Shown here: piece by piece, positions 54,533 to 62,238 of the stretch
Position numbering within the stretch: position 1 is the stretch's first letter
Layout: every line of letters begins with the position of its first letter
DNA from: Geomesophilobacter sediminis
GTDB lineage: Bacteria > Desulfobacterota > Desulfuromonadia > Geobacterales > Geobacteraceae
NCBI RefSeq assembly: GCF_016458275.1
Contig: NZ_JAEMHM010000004.1
Location: 124,001-188,000, forward strand
DNA length: 64,000 bases
Reading direction: 5' to 3'
The notes under the pieces: generated by a model
Told to the model about the DNA's origin: nothing
What the model saw: only the letters and a program-made list of their open reading frames with translations
Databases searched by the model: none
Made by a program: the position numbers and the translations under genes

Positions 54533-55993
54533 TTACGACGAGATCAATTTGAGATCGAACAGCCGCTCGATCAGCCAGGTGAAGCCCAGTACCAGGATGG
54601 CGACCGAGACCGCGGCAGTAATCCTGCGGAAATGGATCCTCTGCTTGAGCAGGTACAGCACGGGGAGCAGGATGAAGAAAATCATCAACTGTCCCGCTTC
54701 CACCCCGAGGTTGAAACTAATTACCGAGACCACCAGATTGGGTTTACCTACGATCAGTTCCTGCAAGGCGCTCGCGAACCCAAAACCGTGGATGAGCCCG
54801 AAGCAGAAGGTGATCACCCAGCGGTACTTCACTTCCTTTTTGAAGAGGTTTTCCAAAGCGATGTAACAGATGGAGATGGCGATGACGCTCTCCACGAATC
54901 TTGAATTGAGGCTGATCACCTGCAGGGCGGCCAAAAGAAGGGTGATACTGTGGGCCAACGTGAAAGCCGTGATCACCTTCAGCACCTCCCGTACGCTCAG
55001 GCCGATGACGATCAGCCCGAGCAGAAAGGCGATGTGGTCGTACCCGGTCAGTATGTGCTCGATGCCCAGGGGGATGAAGCTGGCGGCGATGGACCAGGGC
55101 GAGGTGATCCGTCCAGGCGCGGCGCCGGCCGGGGTGCGGGAGAGCGGGGGAGCCGGCGCAGCGGCAACGGCGGGACGGCTCTGCACAGCGGGAGCCGGCA
55201 TCGTCCGGGGTGCGTGAGGGTTTTCCGCGGAGGAGTCGTTGGAGCCGTCCCAACTGGTCACGGCCTCACGGTCCGGTCCGGCCGGGACGACCGGACCGGC
55301 GTTCCGGGCTGCATGGTTGGCGTTCAGCAGGACGCGCCCTTCCCCGGGATCGTCGAGGTCCGATTTGACCGCAGGTTGCGCCGCGGCGGCAACCGGCTTT
55401 ACTGCGGGTGCCGCGGCCGGGCCTTGTACCGTGAACTCCCAGGTCTTGGAGTTGGCGTTGAACTCATGTTCGCCATCGGCGGGGTGGTAATCGAGGAACT
55501 TCTGCAGCGCCTCACCGGTTGCATCGGTCCGGTAGAAATACGCCAGGTTCATATGCATGTTCCGCGTTTCTTCGAACAGCATCCGATAATCGATCTTCAG
55601 CGTGTTCTGCGGACGATCAAAGAGAGCGTTTCTTGCCGACAGCCATATCGTGTAGGTGGAGTTGTCGTTTCGAACCAGTTTTTCCACTCTGACCGGCTGG
55701 GGTTTCCCATTGATGGTGACCGAAAGCTCCTGGTCGATGTACGGCTGGACGAACTCCTTTGCTATTTGCTGTAGCTGGCTCTCCGATCCGGAGGCCAGGT
55801 GGTATTGCTTTTCCCTGATGCCCCGTAATTCGGAAAAGAGGGTCTCGTTCAGATCGATGCTCGCCAACAGGCCGTTCTTGCCCGCGCACCATTTCGAACC
55901 GCCGACCGGCATATTGTGCGCGTTCGCCGGAGTAGCGGCCAGGACGAGCATGAACATGCAGCTCAACAGGAAGAATCTCTTGGCCCAATACAT
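54533..55993 (-). CDS. Exported protein with HupE/UreJ-type membrane domain
   Basis: Protein of about 486 residues. I prefer the ATG at 55993 (signal MYWAKRFFLLSCMFMLVLAATPANA); starts at 56032 or earlier are possible. The N-terminal soluble domain (about 25-195: GKNGLLASIDLNETLFSELRGIREKQYHLASGSESQLQQIA) is followed by a long Ala/Pro-rich linker and a C-terminal HupE/UreJ_2-type membrane domain with FIPLGIEHILTGYDHIAFLLGLI, TLAHSITLLL and FGLIHGFGFASALQEL. The His-rich membrane helices of HupE relatives have been linked to nickel or cobalt transport. The soluble part is duplicated in the adjacent gene. It is the last gene of the riboswitch-controlled group. Confidence 0.85.
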   Translation of the reverse strand: MYWAKRFFLLSCMFMLVLAATPANAHNMPVGGSKWCAGKNGLLASIDLNETLFSELRGIREKQYHLASGSESQLQQIAKEFVQPYIDQELSVTINGKPQPVRVEKLVRNDNSTYTIWLSARNALFDRPQNTLKIDYRMLFEETRNMHMNLAYFYRTDATGEALQKFLDYHPADGEHEFNANSKTWEFTVQGPAAAPAVKPVAAAAQPAVKSDLDDPGEGRVLLNANHAARNAGPVVPAGPDREAVTSWDGSNDSSAENPHAPRTMPAPAVQSRPAVAAAPAPPLSRTPAGAAPGRITSPWSIAASFIPLGIEHILTGYDHIAFLLGLIVIGLSVREVLKVITAFTLAHSITLLLAALQVISLNSRFVESVIAISICYIALENLFKKEVKYRWVITFCFGLIHGFGFASALQELIVGKPNLVVSVISFNLGVEAGQLMIFFILLPVLYLLKQRIHFRRITAAVSVAILVLGFTWLIERLFDLKLISS

Positions 55994-56045
55994 GACGCCA
56001 GCACCCCTTTGCTTTGACTTTATTCCCGACATTATTTGGGACTCC

Positions 56046-56696
56046 CTACTTCGCCTTAGCCGCAACGTTTCCCGAAACCCGCGTTTTTTCCAGAGCAGGG
56101 ACGTCCCGCCCATCGAAGGACAGCTCCCATGACTTGGAAGATGCGATGAAATCGTGTTCCCCTACTGCGGGGCTGTAGTCGAACATCCTGCGCAGTGCGT
56201 CGCCGGTCGCGTTGGAAAAGTAGTAGAGGGCCTGGTTTAAATGCTGATTGTCTATTTCCTCGAACAGCATGTTGTAATTGATCTTCAAGATGTTTTTCGT
56301 GCTCTTCAACTGAATGTCATCTATCGAGATCCAGATGGTATAGATCGAGTTGTCGAGCCGCTCCAGCCGATCCACCTTCAAGAGACATTTCTTGCCGTTG
56401 AGCCAAACCTGGACTTTTTGATCGACATAACCTTGCAGGAACTCTCCGGCTATGCGCTGGAGTTCTTCCTGGGAACCGGAGGCAAAGTTGTAACGCCTCT
56501 CTTTCAGTCCGCGCATGTCGGAAAACAGGTTTTCATTCAGATCAATATTGGCAACGATGCCGGTTCTTCCTATGCGCCATCTCGAGTTGCCGACGGGAGT
56601 CTTGTATTTGCTGTCGGGAAGGACACTGCCCATCAGAAAAAACGCCAGACATCCCATCAGAAAAAGCCTTGCTGCCAACGAACGAATCACGGTCAC
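56046..56696 (-). CDS. Exported paralogue of the HupE-gene N-terminal domain
   Basis: A 216-residue protein with signal sequence MTVIRSLAARLFLMGCLAFFLMGS, then NSRWRIGRTGIVANIDLNENLFSDMRGLKERRYNFASGSQEELQRIAGEFLQGYVDQ. This aligns along its length with the neighbour's soluble domain (GKNGLLASIDLNETLFSELRGIREKQYHLASGSESQLQQIAKEFVQPYIDQ), so the two come from a tandem duplication; this copy has no membrane domain. It is 52 bases upstream of the longer gene and 27 bases downstream of the gene at 56724. Function unknown; a periplasmic metal- or cofactor-binding partner is possible. Confidence 0.8.
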   Translation of the reverse strand: MTVIRSLAARLFLMGCLAFFLMGSVLPDSKYKTPVGNSRWRIGRTGIVANIDLNENLFSDMRGLKERRYNFASGSQEELQRIAGEFLQGYVDQKVQVWLNGKKCLLKVDRLERLDNSIYTIWISIDDIQLKSTKNILKINYNMLFEEIDNQHLNQALYYFSNATGDALRRMFDYSPAVGEHDFIASSKSWELSFDGRDVPALEKTRVSGNVAAKAK

Positions 56697-56723
56697 ACCC
56701 CTATTTCATGCCGTCTCGATGTC

Positions 56724-57758
56724 TCATTCCCCCGTAGGGGCTTTCCCTTCGGTATCCTGCCTGCCGGCCAGGTAGTTCGCGGTAAACACGTAATCAAGCA
56801 GGGCGTGTCGGTACTGAATCGGCTCCCCTTTGTTGAGGTTGGCCAGCTCAGGATTGAATCGGTCCAGTTCGGCGAGGAACTCCAGGTCGGAAAGGTCCTT
56901 CCGGACCTTGACCCGTGGCGCCACCACCAAGGGAAACTCGAAGATCTTGTCGTTCACCTTGACGATGAGGCTGGAATCCCAGGCCCCTGGGTTGGGCAGC
57001 ACGGTGACCACCCACCCCTTCCGATCCCCCTTCTCCAGGCGCACCAGCTTGGCATCCGACACGGCGATATCGTCCGGAGCGCTCATCTCGGCCCCGTCCA
57101 GGGTGCACAAGACCCGGATGGACATCTGCCCGTCGGAAAGAGCCACCGGCGGGTCCTGAACGAACCCCTCGCCCGGCATCCGGTCGAAAAGGGCTACGTA
57201 GCTCGTAAGCCCCTTCTTCCCCTTGAAGTTCCGGAACCGCTGCAGGACGTTTCGCTCCGATCTCAGGATGTCGGCAAGATAGGTCGACATCCCGGTTTCC
57301 CCGCCGGTGGCATCTTCATCGCGCGAAAACGACTGCAGGAGCGGAGGGTTGGAGGCCGGGAGCGTTTTGGTGGCGACCGGGGTGCCGTCCGGCTCCACGA
57401 TCCTCCCGGTCACCGAAAAAAGCTGCGCGGGGAGCACTCCCTTGTTCTCGAACGTCAGATGCACGGTAAAGGTGGCTGTCGAGTCCTCTCCCTGCTCCGC
57501 CTTCACGATGAGCGTGCCGGAGCTGTCGGAGACGTCGGTCACCACACCCTGCTCGACGCTGACCTTCGGGTTCGCCAGGTTCTGCGTATCGTAGACGATG
57601 GCCAGCTCGACCTCCGAGCGGGCGCCGATGTCGTCCCCCTCGATGATGAAGGACTTCTCGCCGTCCCCCCCCACGTAGAAGGTAACCTGCGCTGCGGCCG
57701 GCCTGGGAAGCGCCAGGCTCAGCAATATGCCCGTCAGGCAGAGAAGTTTTCGGACCAT
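56724..57758 (-). CDS. Exported protein of unknown function, first gene after the riboswitch
   Basis: A protein of about 344 residues. I take the ATG at 57758 (signal MVRKLLCLTGILLSLALPRPAAA), just after the T tract of the riboswitch terminator; an ATG at 57779 would lie inside that hairpin. The N-terminal half has a beta-sandwich pattern reminiscent of cohesin-type domains (SFIIEGDDIGARSEVELAIVYDTQNLANPKVSVEQG...STATFTVHLTFENKG). No enzyme motif was seen. No good ribosome site precedes either start, so translation may depend on RNA refolding. It heads three exported-protein genes. Confidence 0.75.
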   Translation of the reverse strand: MVRKLLCLTGILLSLALPRPAAAQVTFYVGGDGEKSFIIEGDDIGARSEVELAIVYDTQNLANPKVSVEQGVVTDVSDSSGTLIVKAEQGEDSTATFTVHLTFENKGVLPAQLFSVTGRIVEPDGTPVATKTLPASNPPLLQSFSRDEDATGGETGMSTYLADILRSERNVLQRFRNFKGKKGLTSYVALFDRMPGEGFVQDPPVALSDGQMSIRVLCTLDGAEMSAPDDIAVSDAKLVRLEKGDRKGWVVTVLPNPGAWDSSLIVKVNDKIFEFPLVVAPRVKVRKDLSDLEFLAELDRFNPELANLNKGEPIQYRHALLDYVFTANYLAGRQDTEGKAPTGE

Positions 57759-57801
57759 AAAAAAAACCGGATTGCTCATTCTTTCGCGAAAGGCAACCCG
57801 G
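57759..57801 (-). terminator. Riboswitch expression platform (intrinsic terminator)
   Basis: On the minus strand CCGGGTTGC (57793-57801) can pair with GCAATCCGG (57767-57775), with an inner CTTTCGCGAAAG hairpin, and eight T residues follow. The 5' side of this stem is also the 3' side of the aptamer's P1 helix, so ligand binding should prevent the terminator. This predicts an ON switch. Confidence 0.8.
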
Positions 57802-57856
57802 CTGTCCGCTTGGGACCCGTGGCTTTCCGTCCCCACCTCGCGATGGGTTTGGCTGA
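57793..57856 (-). promoter_or_regulatory. GEMM-I-type cyclic-dinucleotide riboswitch aptamer
   Basis: The minus strand reads CAAACCC, then a stem closed by a GCGA tetraloop, then GGGGACGGAAAGCCACGG, a second stem and AGCCGGGTTGCC. These are the conserved parts of the GEMM-I class that bind c-di-GMP or, in Geobacter relatives, 3',3'-cGAMP. The usual GACGCAAAGCC is GACGGAAAGCC here. P1 is short (CAAACCC with GGGTTG, one bulged A). It controls the exported-protein genes that follow. Which ligand is used cannot be decided by eye. Confidence 0.85.
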
Positions 57857-57871
57857 CGTCGTTTGAAGGAA

Positions 57872-57911
57872 CACAAAAGCCCGCTGCGAATGATGCTTCG
57901 CAGCGGGCTTT
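57872..57911 (-). terminator. Strong hairpin just upstream of the riboswitch
   Basis: A 15-base-pair perfect stem (57876-57890 against 57897-57911) ends in TTTTGTGTT on the minus strand. It lies about 190 bases downstream of the radical SAM cluster and about 20 bases before the aptamer. There is no room for a promoter between it and the aptamer, so it either ends read-through from the cluster while the riboswitch transcript starts upstream and passes through it, or forms part of a two-step leader. Confidence 0.75.
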
Positions 57912-58097
57912 CCGGGGCCTGGCAAGGTCGGCAAAGTACCCAGCGATTTGGATCACCTAGGTTCCATGATTTTGTTCGGTGCAGCCTATCACCCTTATAT
58001 TTCGCCCGTGTCAAAACCCTGCAAAAGAACGTTGATAAATCGGGCGCCGCGTGATCCCCATAACCGCTCGGAATCACGAAGAGAATCATGACAACGG

Positions 58098-58718
58098 TTA
58101 CAAAATTTGCACTTTTGAGGCCAGCGCCCGTCCGTCGTCGGCGCAAAGCCGCTCGTGCTTCTCGGTCAGGCGGACAAAGACGGCGAGACTGCCAACGACC
58201 AGCAGAAAGCTCAGCAGCGTGATCGGAGGGAGCCCGCCGTTCCACTTCTCGACGGTGAGCCAGCCGTCATACCCCATGATGAAGAGGTGGGTGGCGACAA
58301 AGGCGCTCGCCGAGGCCATCATGATCCTCCTCACCCGAGGCGTCATCTCGAAGGTCAGCAGCCGCCAGAAACAGTAGATCCCCAAGGCCCCCATGAGGAA
58401 GGTGAGTTCGCCGGTGAGGTTCATCATCTCGCCGGAAAAGAACTTGGGGAAATAGGCTTTGTTGAGGATGCCCAAGGAGAGGAGCACGTGGACGAAGGCG
58501 AGGTTGACGCAGGCCTTGCGCCAGAAGTCGAAGGCCTCCTTCCGGGTGCGCAGCAGCTCCAGGGAAGCCATGAACAGACAGTAGGCAGCGCTCATCGAAA
58601 GCGCCTTGTTCAAAAGATGGACCGGAATGTGGACGGGAGAGACGCCGCCGAACCCGGTGTAACGCATGACGGCGTAGAAGGTCGTGAAGAAGAGCAGGGT
58701 CAACAGTTGTCTGATCAT
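58098..58718 (-). CDS. Multi-pass membrane protein of the radical SAM cluster
   Basis: A 206-residue membrane protein with about six hydrophobic segments (MIRQLLTLLFFTTFYAVMRY, ALSMSAAYCLFMASLELL, ACVNLAFVHVLLSLGIL, LTFLMGALGIYCFWRLLTF, IMMASASAFVATHLFIMGY, ITLLSFLLVVGSLAVFV). No family is recognised. The ATG at 58718 overlaps the radical SAM stop (ATGA), so it is part of the same transcript. Possible roles are export of the modified peptide or anchoring of the product; this is inference. Confidence 0.75.
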   Translation of the reverse strand: MIRQLLTLLFFTTFYAVMRYTGFGGVSPVHIPVHLLNKALSMSAAYCLFMASLELLRTRKEAFDFWRKACVNLAFVHVLLSLGILNKAYFPKFFSGEMMNLTGELTFLMGALGIYCFWRLLTFEMTPRVRRIMMASASAFVATHLFIMGYDGWLTVEKWNGGLPPITLLSFLLVVGSLAVFVRLTEKHERLCADDGRALASKVQIL

Positions 58719-59866
58719 CGGTTTCGCTCCTTTGCTAAGGACTGGGCAACAACAAAAGGACACTCGGGGTCGGGGGCGTTGAAGTCCCCCAGGACAAACC
58801 CGGAGACGGCGCGACACCCACCCTTGCAGATGTCGAGGTAAGCGCAGGAGCGGCACGGCTCCGGAGCGCTTTCCGGAAAGCCGCGCAGCGCTTTCAGGTG
58901 CGCAGAGCGGCTCCACAAGGCCGGCAGATCGAGGATGCTCTCCTCCCCGGTCAAAAAGGAGCACCCGGCGAACCTCCCGTCGGAGCGGACCCCGAGCAGG
59001 ACGTTTCCCGCCTCGCAGCCGTAAACGGAGAACTGCTCCATCAGCTGCTTGTCGGGTCGGTGCCAGCAGAACATCGGGACGAACGAGCAATCGATCTTGG
59101 CGGCGACCTGGTACCGGCGGGAAAGGTCGCGGATCAGCGGATAGAACTCCCGGTGCTGCGCCGCGGTCAACCGTCTTTGGTAGTAATCGCTCCGGGCGCG
59201 GCCGGCCGGCTTGAGCCGCAGAAATTCCACGTCGGTCAGTCCCCGCTCTTTGGCGAAGCCGAACATGGCCTCCAGGTGATCGAAGTTTTCCCGGCTGACC
59301 ACGCAGTTCACCCCGACCTTCACCCCCGCCGCGCGGAGCAGATCCACCGCCAAGACCCGTTGGGCAGACTCCCCCCGATGGTCCCCTACCCGGTCGATGC
59401 TGACGTTGACCTGGCCGAAAAGCCGGCATTTTTCGGCGATTTCCGCGGTGATCCGGCTTCCGTTGGTGGTGAGGTTGGGGACCATCCCGCGTCGGCGGAC
59501 GTAAGCGGCCAGTTCGAAGAAGTCGGGACGCTCGAGCGCCTCCCCTCCCCCAAGCGCCAGGTGGAAAACCCCCATTTCGGCCAACAGGTCGACCCCGTTG
59601 CGGAATTCTTCGGCGGAGAGTTCGCCGGCTTCCGGCGTCCCGGAGTCCATGTAGCAGTGTCCGCAGTTCTGGGAGCAGGCATTGGTAACCGAGAAATGGA
59701 CCTCCAGCGGTGCGCTCAAGGTCCCGCTCTGGGGGCGGTCCCAAAGCGGGCTGTGGGCATGGCCGAGGCTGCGCATGAACTCCTGGTCCACGTGCACGAG
59801 CATCGGTGGGTCTTCCAGGGCCAGAACGCCGCCGAACGCTTCGAAGCGGTGCTTCATTGCGGGCAT
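58715..59866 (-). CDS. Radical SAM/SPASM peptide-maturase-like enzyme
   Basis: A 383-residue radical SAM enzyme. The N-terminal cluster motif CSQNCGHC (CxxxCxxC) binds the SAM iron-sulfur cluster; LALGGGEALERPDFF and LTTNGSRI follow. The C-terminal SPASM domain has CEAGNVLLGVRSDGRFAGC and CRSCAYLDICKGGCRA...DPEC for auxiliary clusters. The ATG at 59866 has GGAGG seven bases upstream and overlaps the 3' end of the 76-residue peptide gene by 13 bases. The combination with a small adjacent peptide is typical of RiPP maturation. The chemistry (thioether, carbon-carbon or other crosslink) cannot be told. Confidence 0.92.
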   Translation of the reverse strand: MPAMKHRFEAFGGVLALEDPPMLVHVDQEFMRSLGHAHSPLWDRPQSGTLSAPLEVHFSVTNACSQNCGHCYMDSGTPEAGELSAEEFRNGVDLLAEMGVFHLALGGGEALERPDFFELAAYVRRRGMVPNLTTNGSRITAEIAEKCRLFGQVNVSIDRVGDHRGESAQRVLAVDLLRAAGVKVGVNCVVSRENFDHLEAMFGFAKERGLTDVEFLRLKPAGRARSDYYQRRLTAAQHREFYPLIRDLSRRYQVAAKIDCSFVPMFCWHRPDKQLMEQFSVYGCEAGNVLLGVRSDGRFAGCSFLTGEESILDLPALWSRSAHLKALRGFPESAPEPCRSCAYLDICKGGCRAVSGFVLGDFNAPDPECPFVVAQSLAKERNR

Positions 59867-60084
59867 TGCACATCCTCCGCCAGATCCTCTGCGGCCTCTT
59901 CCCGGAGCGGTTCGGCGACCGGTCCCTCTTGCCGGACCGCCTTTCCCGCGCAGAGGACGGCGGCCATCGTGTTGAAAAGAACGGTCATCGCCGCTCCGGC
60001 GGTGAAGAAGACCACCATGTCGACGCCGATGCTGCTGGAATTCGGGTTGTAGCCGGTTTTTATCTTCAGGATCTTTCCTTTCAT
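59854..60084 (-). CDS. 76-residue peptide, possible RiPP precursor
   Basis: Sequence starts MKGKILKIKTGYNPNSSSIG, followed by a hydrophobic stretch (VDMVVFFTAGAAMTVLFNTMAAVLCAG) and an acidic tail with a single late Cys (DVQCPQ). It lies between the TPR/membrane gene (4-base ATGA overlap) and the radical SAM gene. Size, position and coupling suit a substrate of the maturase, though there is no classic leader motif. Alternatively it may be a small membrane subunit. This is the key inference of the cluster. Confidence 0.65.
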   Translation of the reverse strand: MKGKILKIKTGYNPNSSSIGVDMVVFFTAGAAMTVLFNTMAAVLCAGKAVRQEGPVAEPLREEAAEDLAEDVQCPQ

Positions 60085-61253
60085 CGTAAAACCCTTTCCC
60101 TGAATTCACCCAGCAGGTACTCGTACTTGACGCCGAAGACATCGACGATGGCGGGACCGTTCGGGTGGTGCACTATGAAGAGGTAGTAACTGGCTATGGT
60201 CATCACCAAGGTGAGCAGCGGGGCGACCACGCGCAGCGTCTTGGGGCGGGTCTGCCACGGCGCGGCGCGGGTGAGCAGGACCAACCAGACGAGGACCGGC
60301 AGGTTGGCGGCAGCCAGCAGGTAGATCACGGTGTCCCGGATCACGTACTGGTACCCTTCCACCTCCATCTTGTAGAAGCTCGGCATGCGCGAGGCGCTCA
60401 ACAGCACCCACAGTCCGGTCCAGAGGGCAATGCTGCGGAGCGCGCCGCGGTCCATCCGCCGCCAGGGCTTCATCATCAGGACCGCGCCCCAAAGAAGGGC
60501 CATGACCGCCCAGGCCAGCCATTTCCCGGTCGTCTTCATCAGGTCGTAGCGTCGGTCCGCCTCGGCCATGATCTGGTCCGTCGAGGAGAGCTTGTGCCCG
60601 GTCTTGGGTGCGGAGATCGACTGGAAGGCGAGGACGCTTTCATGGGGCTTGTTCATCCGATCGTAGGCCCAGGCGATCTCCTTCTGCACGTCGACCTTCA
60701 GCTTGAAATCGGGATGCGCCTTGATCAGGGCCTCGTAGCGCTTCACCAGGTAGGCGTCTCCCTTGTTGGCGAACTTTATCTTCTGGTACTCCTTGTACGC
60801 CTCTTCCTGTCCCTGCTGCTGCTCCAGCTCGGCGAACTTGTCCAGCTTCTCCTGGAACAGGGGCTTTTGGCGGGAGTCGGCGTAGCGCTTCAGAAACTCC
60901 CGGTTCCATTTGACCGCCTTCTTCACGTCGACGACGTTGTCGGAGTAGATGGTTGCGAGCATCATCACCGCATAGCGGCGCGACTGGCACTCCGGACGTT
61001 TTTGGGCGATCTTGAGAAAGAACGGAAGAGCCTCTTCATAATGGCCGGCGATGAATTCCTTCTGGGCGCTCTGCTTCCACTCGCTCACTTCTTCGTTATC
61101 GGGAACCGCAGCCCGGACCGGCGCCGCGAGAAGCAGGGCGCAGATCAGGCCGAGGGCTAGGGCCCAGAACCCGCCGGCCGGAGTCCGCCTTCTGGGCGCC
61201 CCAGGCCGCAAAATGGCGATCGGGATCGCCGGCAGCGCATCGTCTCTGATCAT
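60081..61253 (-). CDS. TPR and membrane protein heading the radical SAM cluster
   Basis: A protein of about 390 residues from the ATG at 61253 (AAAGGA about 12 bases upstream). A hydrophobic signal/anchor (GFWALALGLICALLLAAPVRA) is followed by TPR-like helices (about 50-230: AGHYEEALPFFLKIAQKRPECQSRRYAVMMLATIY...), then four membrane segments (WLAWAVMALLWGAVLMM, ALWTGLWVLLSAS, VIYLLAAANLPVLVWLVLL, VVAPLLTLVMTIASYYLFI). It may hold or transport the peptide product. No family is recognised. Confidence 0.75.
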   Translation of the reverse strand: MIRDDALPAIPIAILRPGAPRRRTPAGGFWALALGLICALLLAAPVRAAVPDNEEVSEWKQSAQKEFIAGHYEEALPFFLKIAQKRPECQSRRYAVMMLATIYSDNVVDVKKAVKWNREFLKRYADSRQKPLFQEKLDKFAELEQQQGQEEAYKEYQKIKFANKGDAYLVKRYEALIKAHPDFKLKVDVQKEIAWAYDRMNKPHESVLAFQSISAPKTGHKLSSTDQIMAEADRRYDLMKTTGKWLAWAVMALLWGAVLMMKPWRRMDRGALRSIALWTGLWVLLSASRMPSFYKMEVEGYQYVIRDTVIYLLAAANLPVLVWLVLLTRAAPWQTRPKTLRVVAPLLTLVMTIASYYLFIVHHPNGPAIVDVFGVKYEYLLGEFRERVLR

Positions 61254-61704
61254 GAAACAGGATTCCTTTCGCTGTTTCGGCGCGCCCCCTGGGAATCTTC
61301 CCACCGGGACCGTCCGCGGGTCGAAGTGACCACCGGCCCCTGGCAACCCGTTGCGCCGCTTTTTCGACGATCGATTTATAGCAGGCAAAGATGAAGTCGC
61401 CGTTACGTTTGGCGTACTTTTTCTCCGGGACCGGACGTTAATATTTTCCGTTGAGCTTTCGCTCACTTCTCCCGAATCCACCGACAAACCATGTAAACAC
61501 CGTAACCGGCGCGTAACCGGATTTCCAAACTGTTTCCTTACATCACTTTTTTCGTGTCGGTAAGGTCACTACCGGGTGGCTGGCGCATCGGGAAGGTGGG
61601 AGCACGGGCTGGCAGGAAGGGGAACGGCACGGGGGAAACGCGACGCGGGGAGTCAGCCGGCGGAGAGACCCCGCCGGCTGACTGCCGCTGGATCTGGCCA
61701 TACC
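61254..61704. other. Upstream region of the radical SAM cluster
   Basis: About 450 bases with no supported gene. On the minus strand TGCTATAAA near 61375-61383 looks like an extended -10 box for the cluster. A GAGCGAAAGCTC-type small hairpin lies near 61452-61463. No riboswitch was recognised here. Confidence 0.4.
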
Positions 61705-61917
61705 CTACCGGTTGTAGCGACGCCGGATCCCGACGAGGCCGGCCCGCCCCGAACCAAGAAGGCAGGCGGCTACCGGGACCGGGGTCGCGGCGGCATCGAC
61801 GTTGGCCAGGTGGAAATAGCTCGGATCGTTCAGAAAGTTGACGGCAAGCGACGAGCTGGTGCCGGTGGCGGTGGCCTGGATCTGGTACTCCCGGTACCCG
61901 GAGGCAGATTCGCTCAC
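61705..61917 (-). pseudogene. C-terminal remnant of a PEP-CTERM-like protein
   Basis: A frame of about 70 codons ending NFLNDPSYFHLANVDAAATPVPVAACLLGSGRAGLVGIRRRYNR. The last part is the sorting tail of PEP-CTERM-like proteins, with Arg now inside the membrane segment (GSGRAGL). No signal peptide or body precedes it, so this is a 5'-truncated remnant. An intact family member lies at 51977-52558. Confidence 0.7.
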
Positions 61918-62238
61918 TGCTGTCGATTACAAGTCGATTACGTGGCGATGACGGCAAACTGGCCGGAAATGGATTTGGCGAACAGCTCACCCTCGGGCCG
62001 GGCAGCCGGAAAATCGGCCCCAGTAAGGGACGGCGAGCCGGGGCAGACGGAAACTGGTACCACGAGGATGGGAAGCCCCTCCGGGGGAGGGTGTTGGTGG
62101 GTTACCGGGTGGGAAACACGTCTCCTTCCCAAGCTGAAGCTTGGGAAGGAGATGCACCTGCAGAAAGGAGGATGGGGACTCGCCCGCTCGGGGAGGGGGC
62201 GTGAGGGCGCTAGTCGAGGTAGCCGGGGCGGTTTTCGG
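61918..62238. other. Intergenic stretch upstream of the remnant
   Basis: About 320 bases without a recognised gene. It contains one member of the palindromic repeat family (62123-62150, annotated separately) and no other structure I can name. Confidence 0.4.
62123..62150. repeat. Palindromic repeat of the TTCCCAAGCT family
   Basis: TCCTTCCCAAGCT, centre GA, and the exact complement AGCTTGGGAAGGA: a 13-base-pair stem of the family clustered at 32859-33215, 29 kb away. Confidence 0.85.

Noticed and set aside
57925-58020. TTGACA (58009-58014) as promoter of the riboswitch leader
   Set aside because: No acceptable -10 box is found at 16-18 bases; the nearby TATAAG is only nine bases away. The start of the leader is therefore left open.
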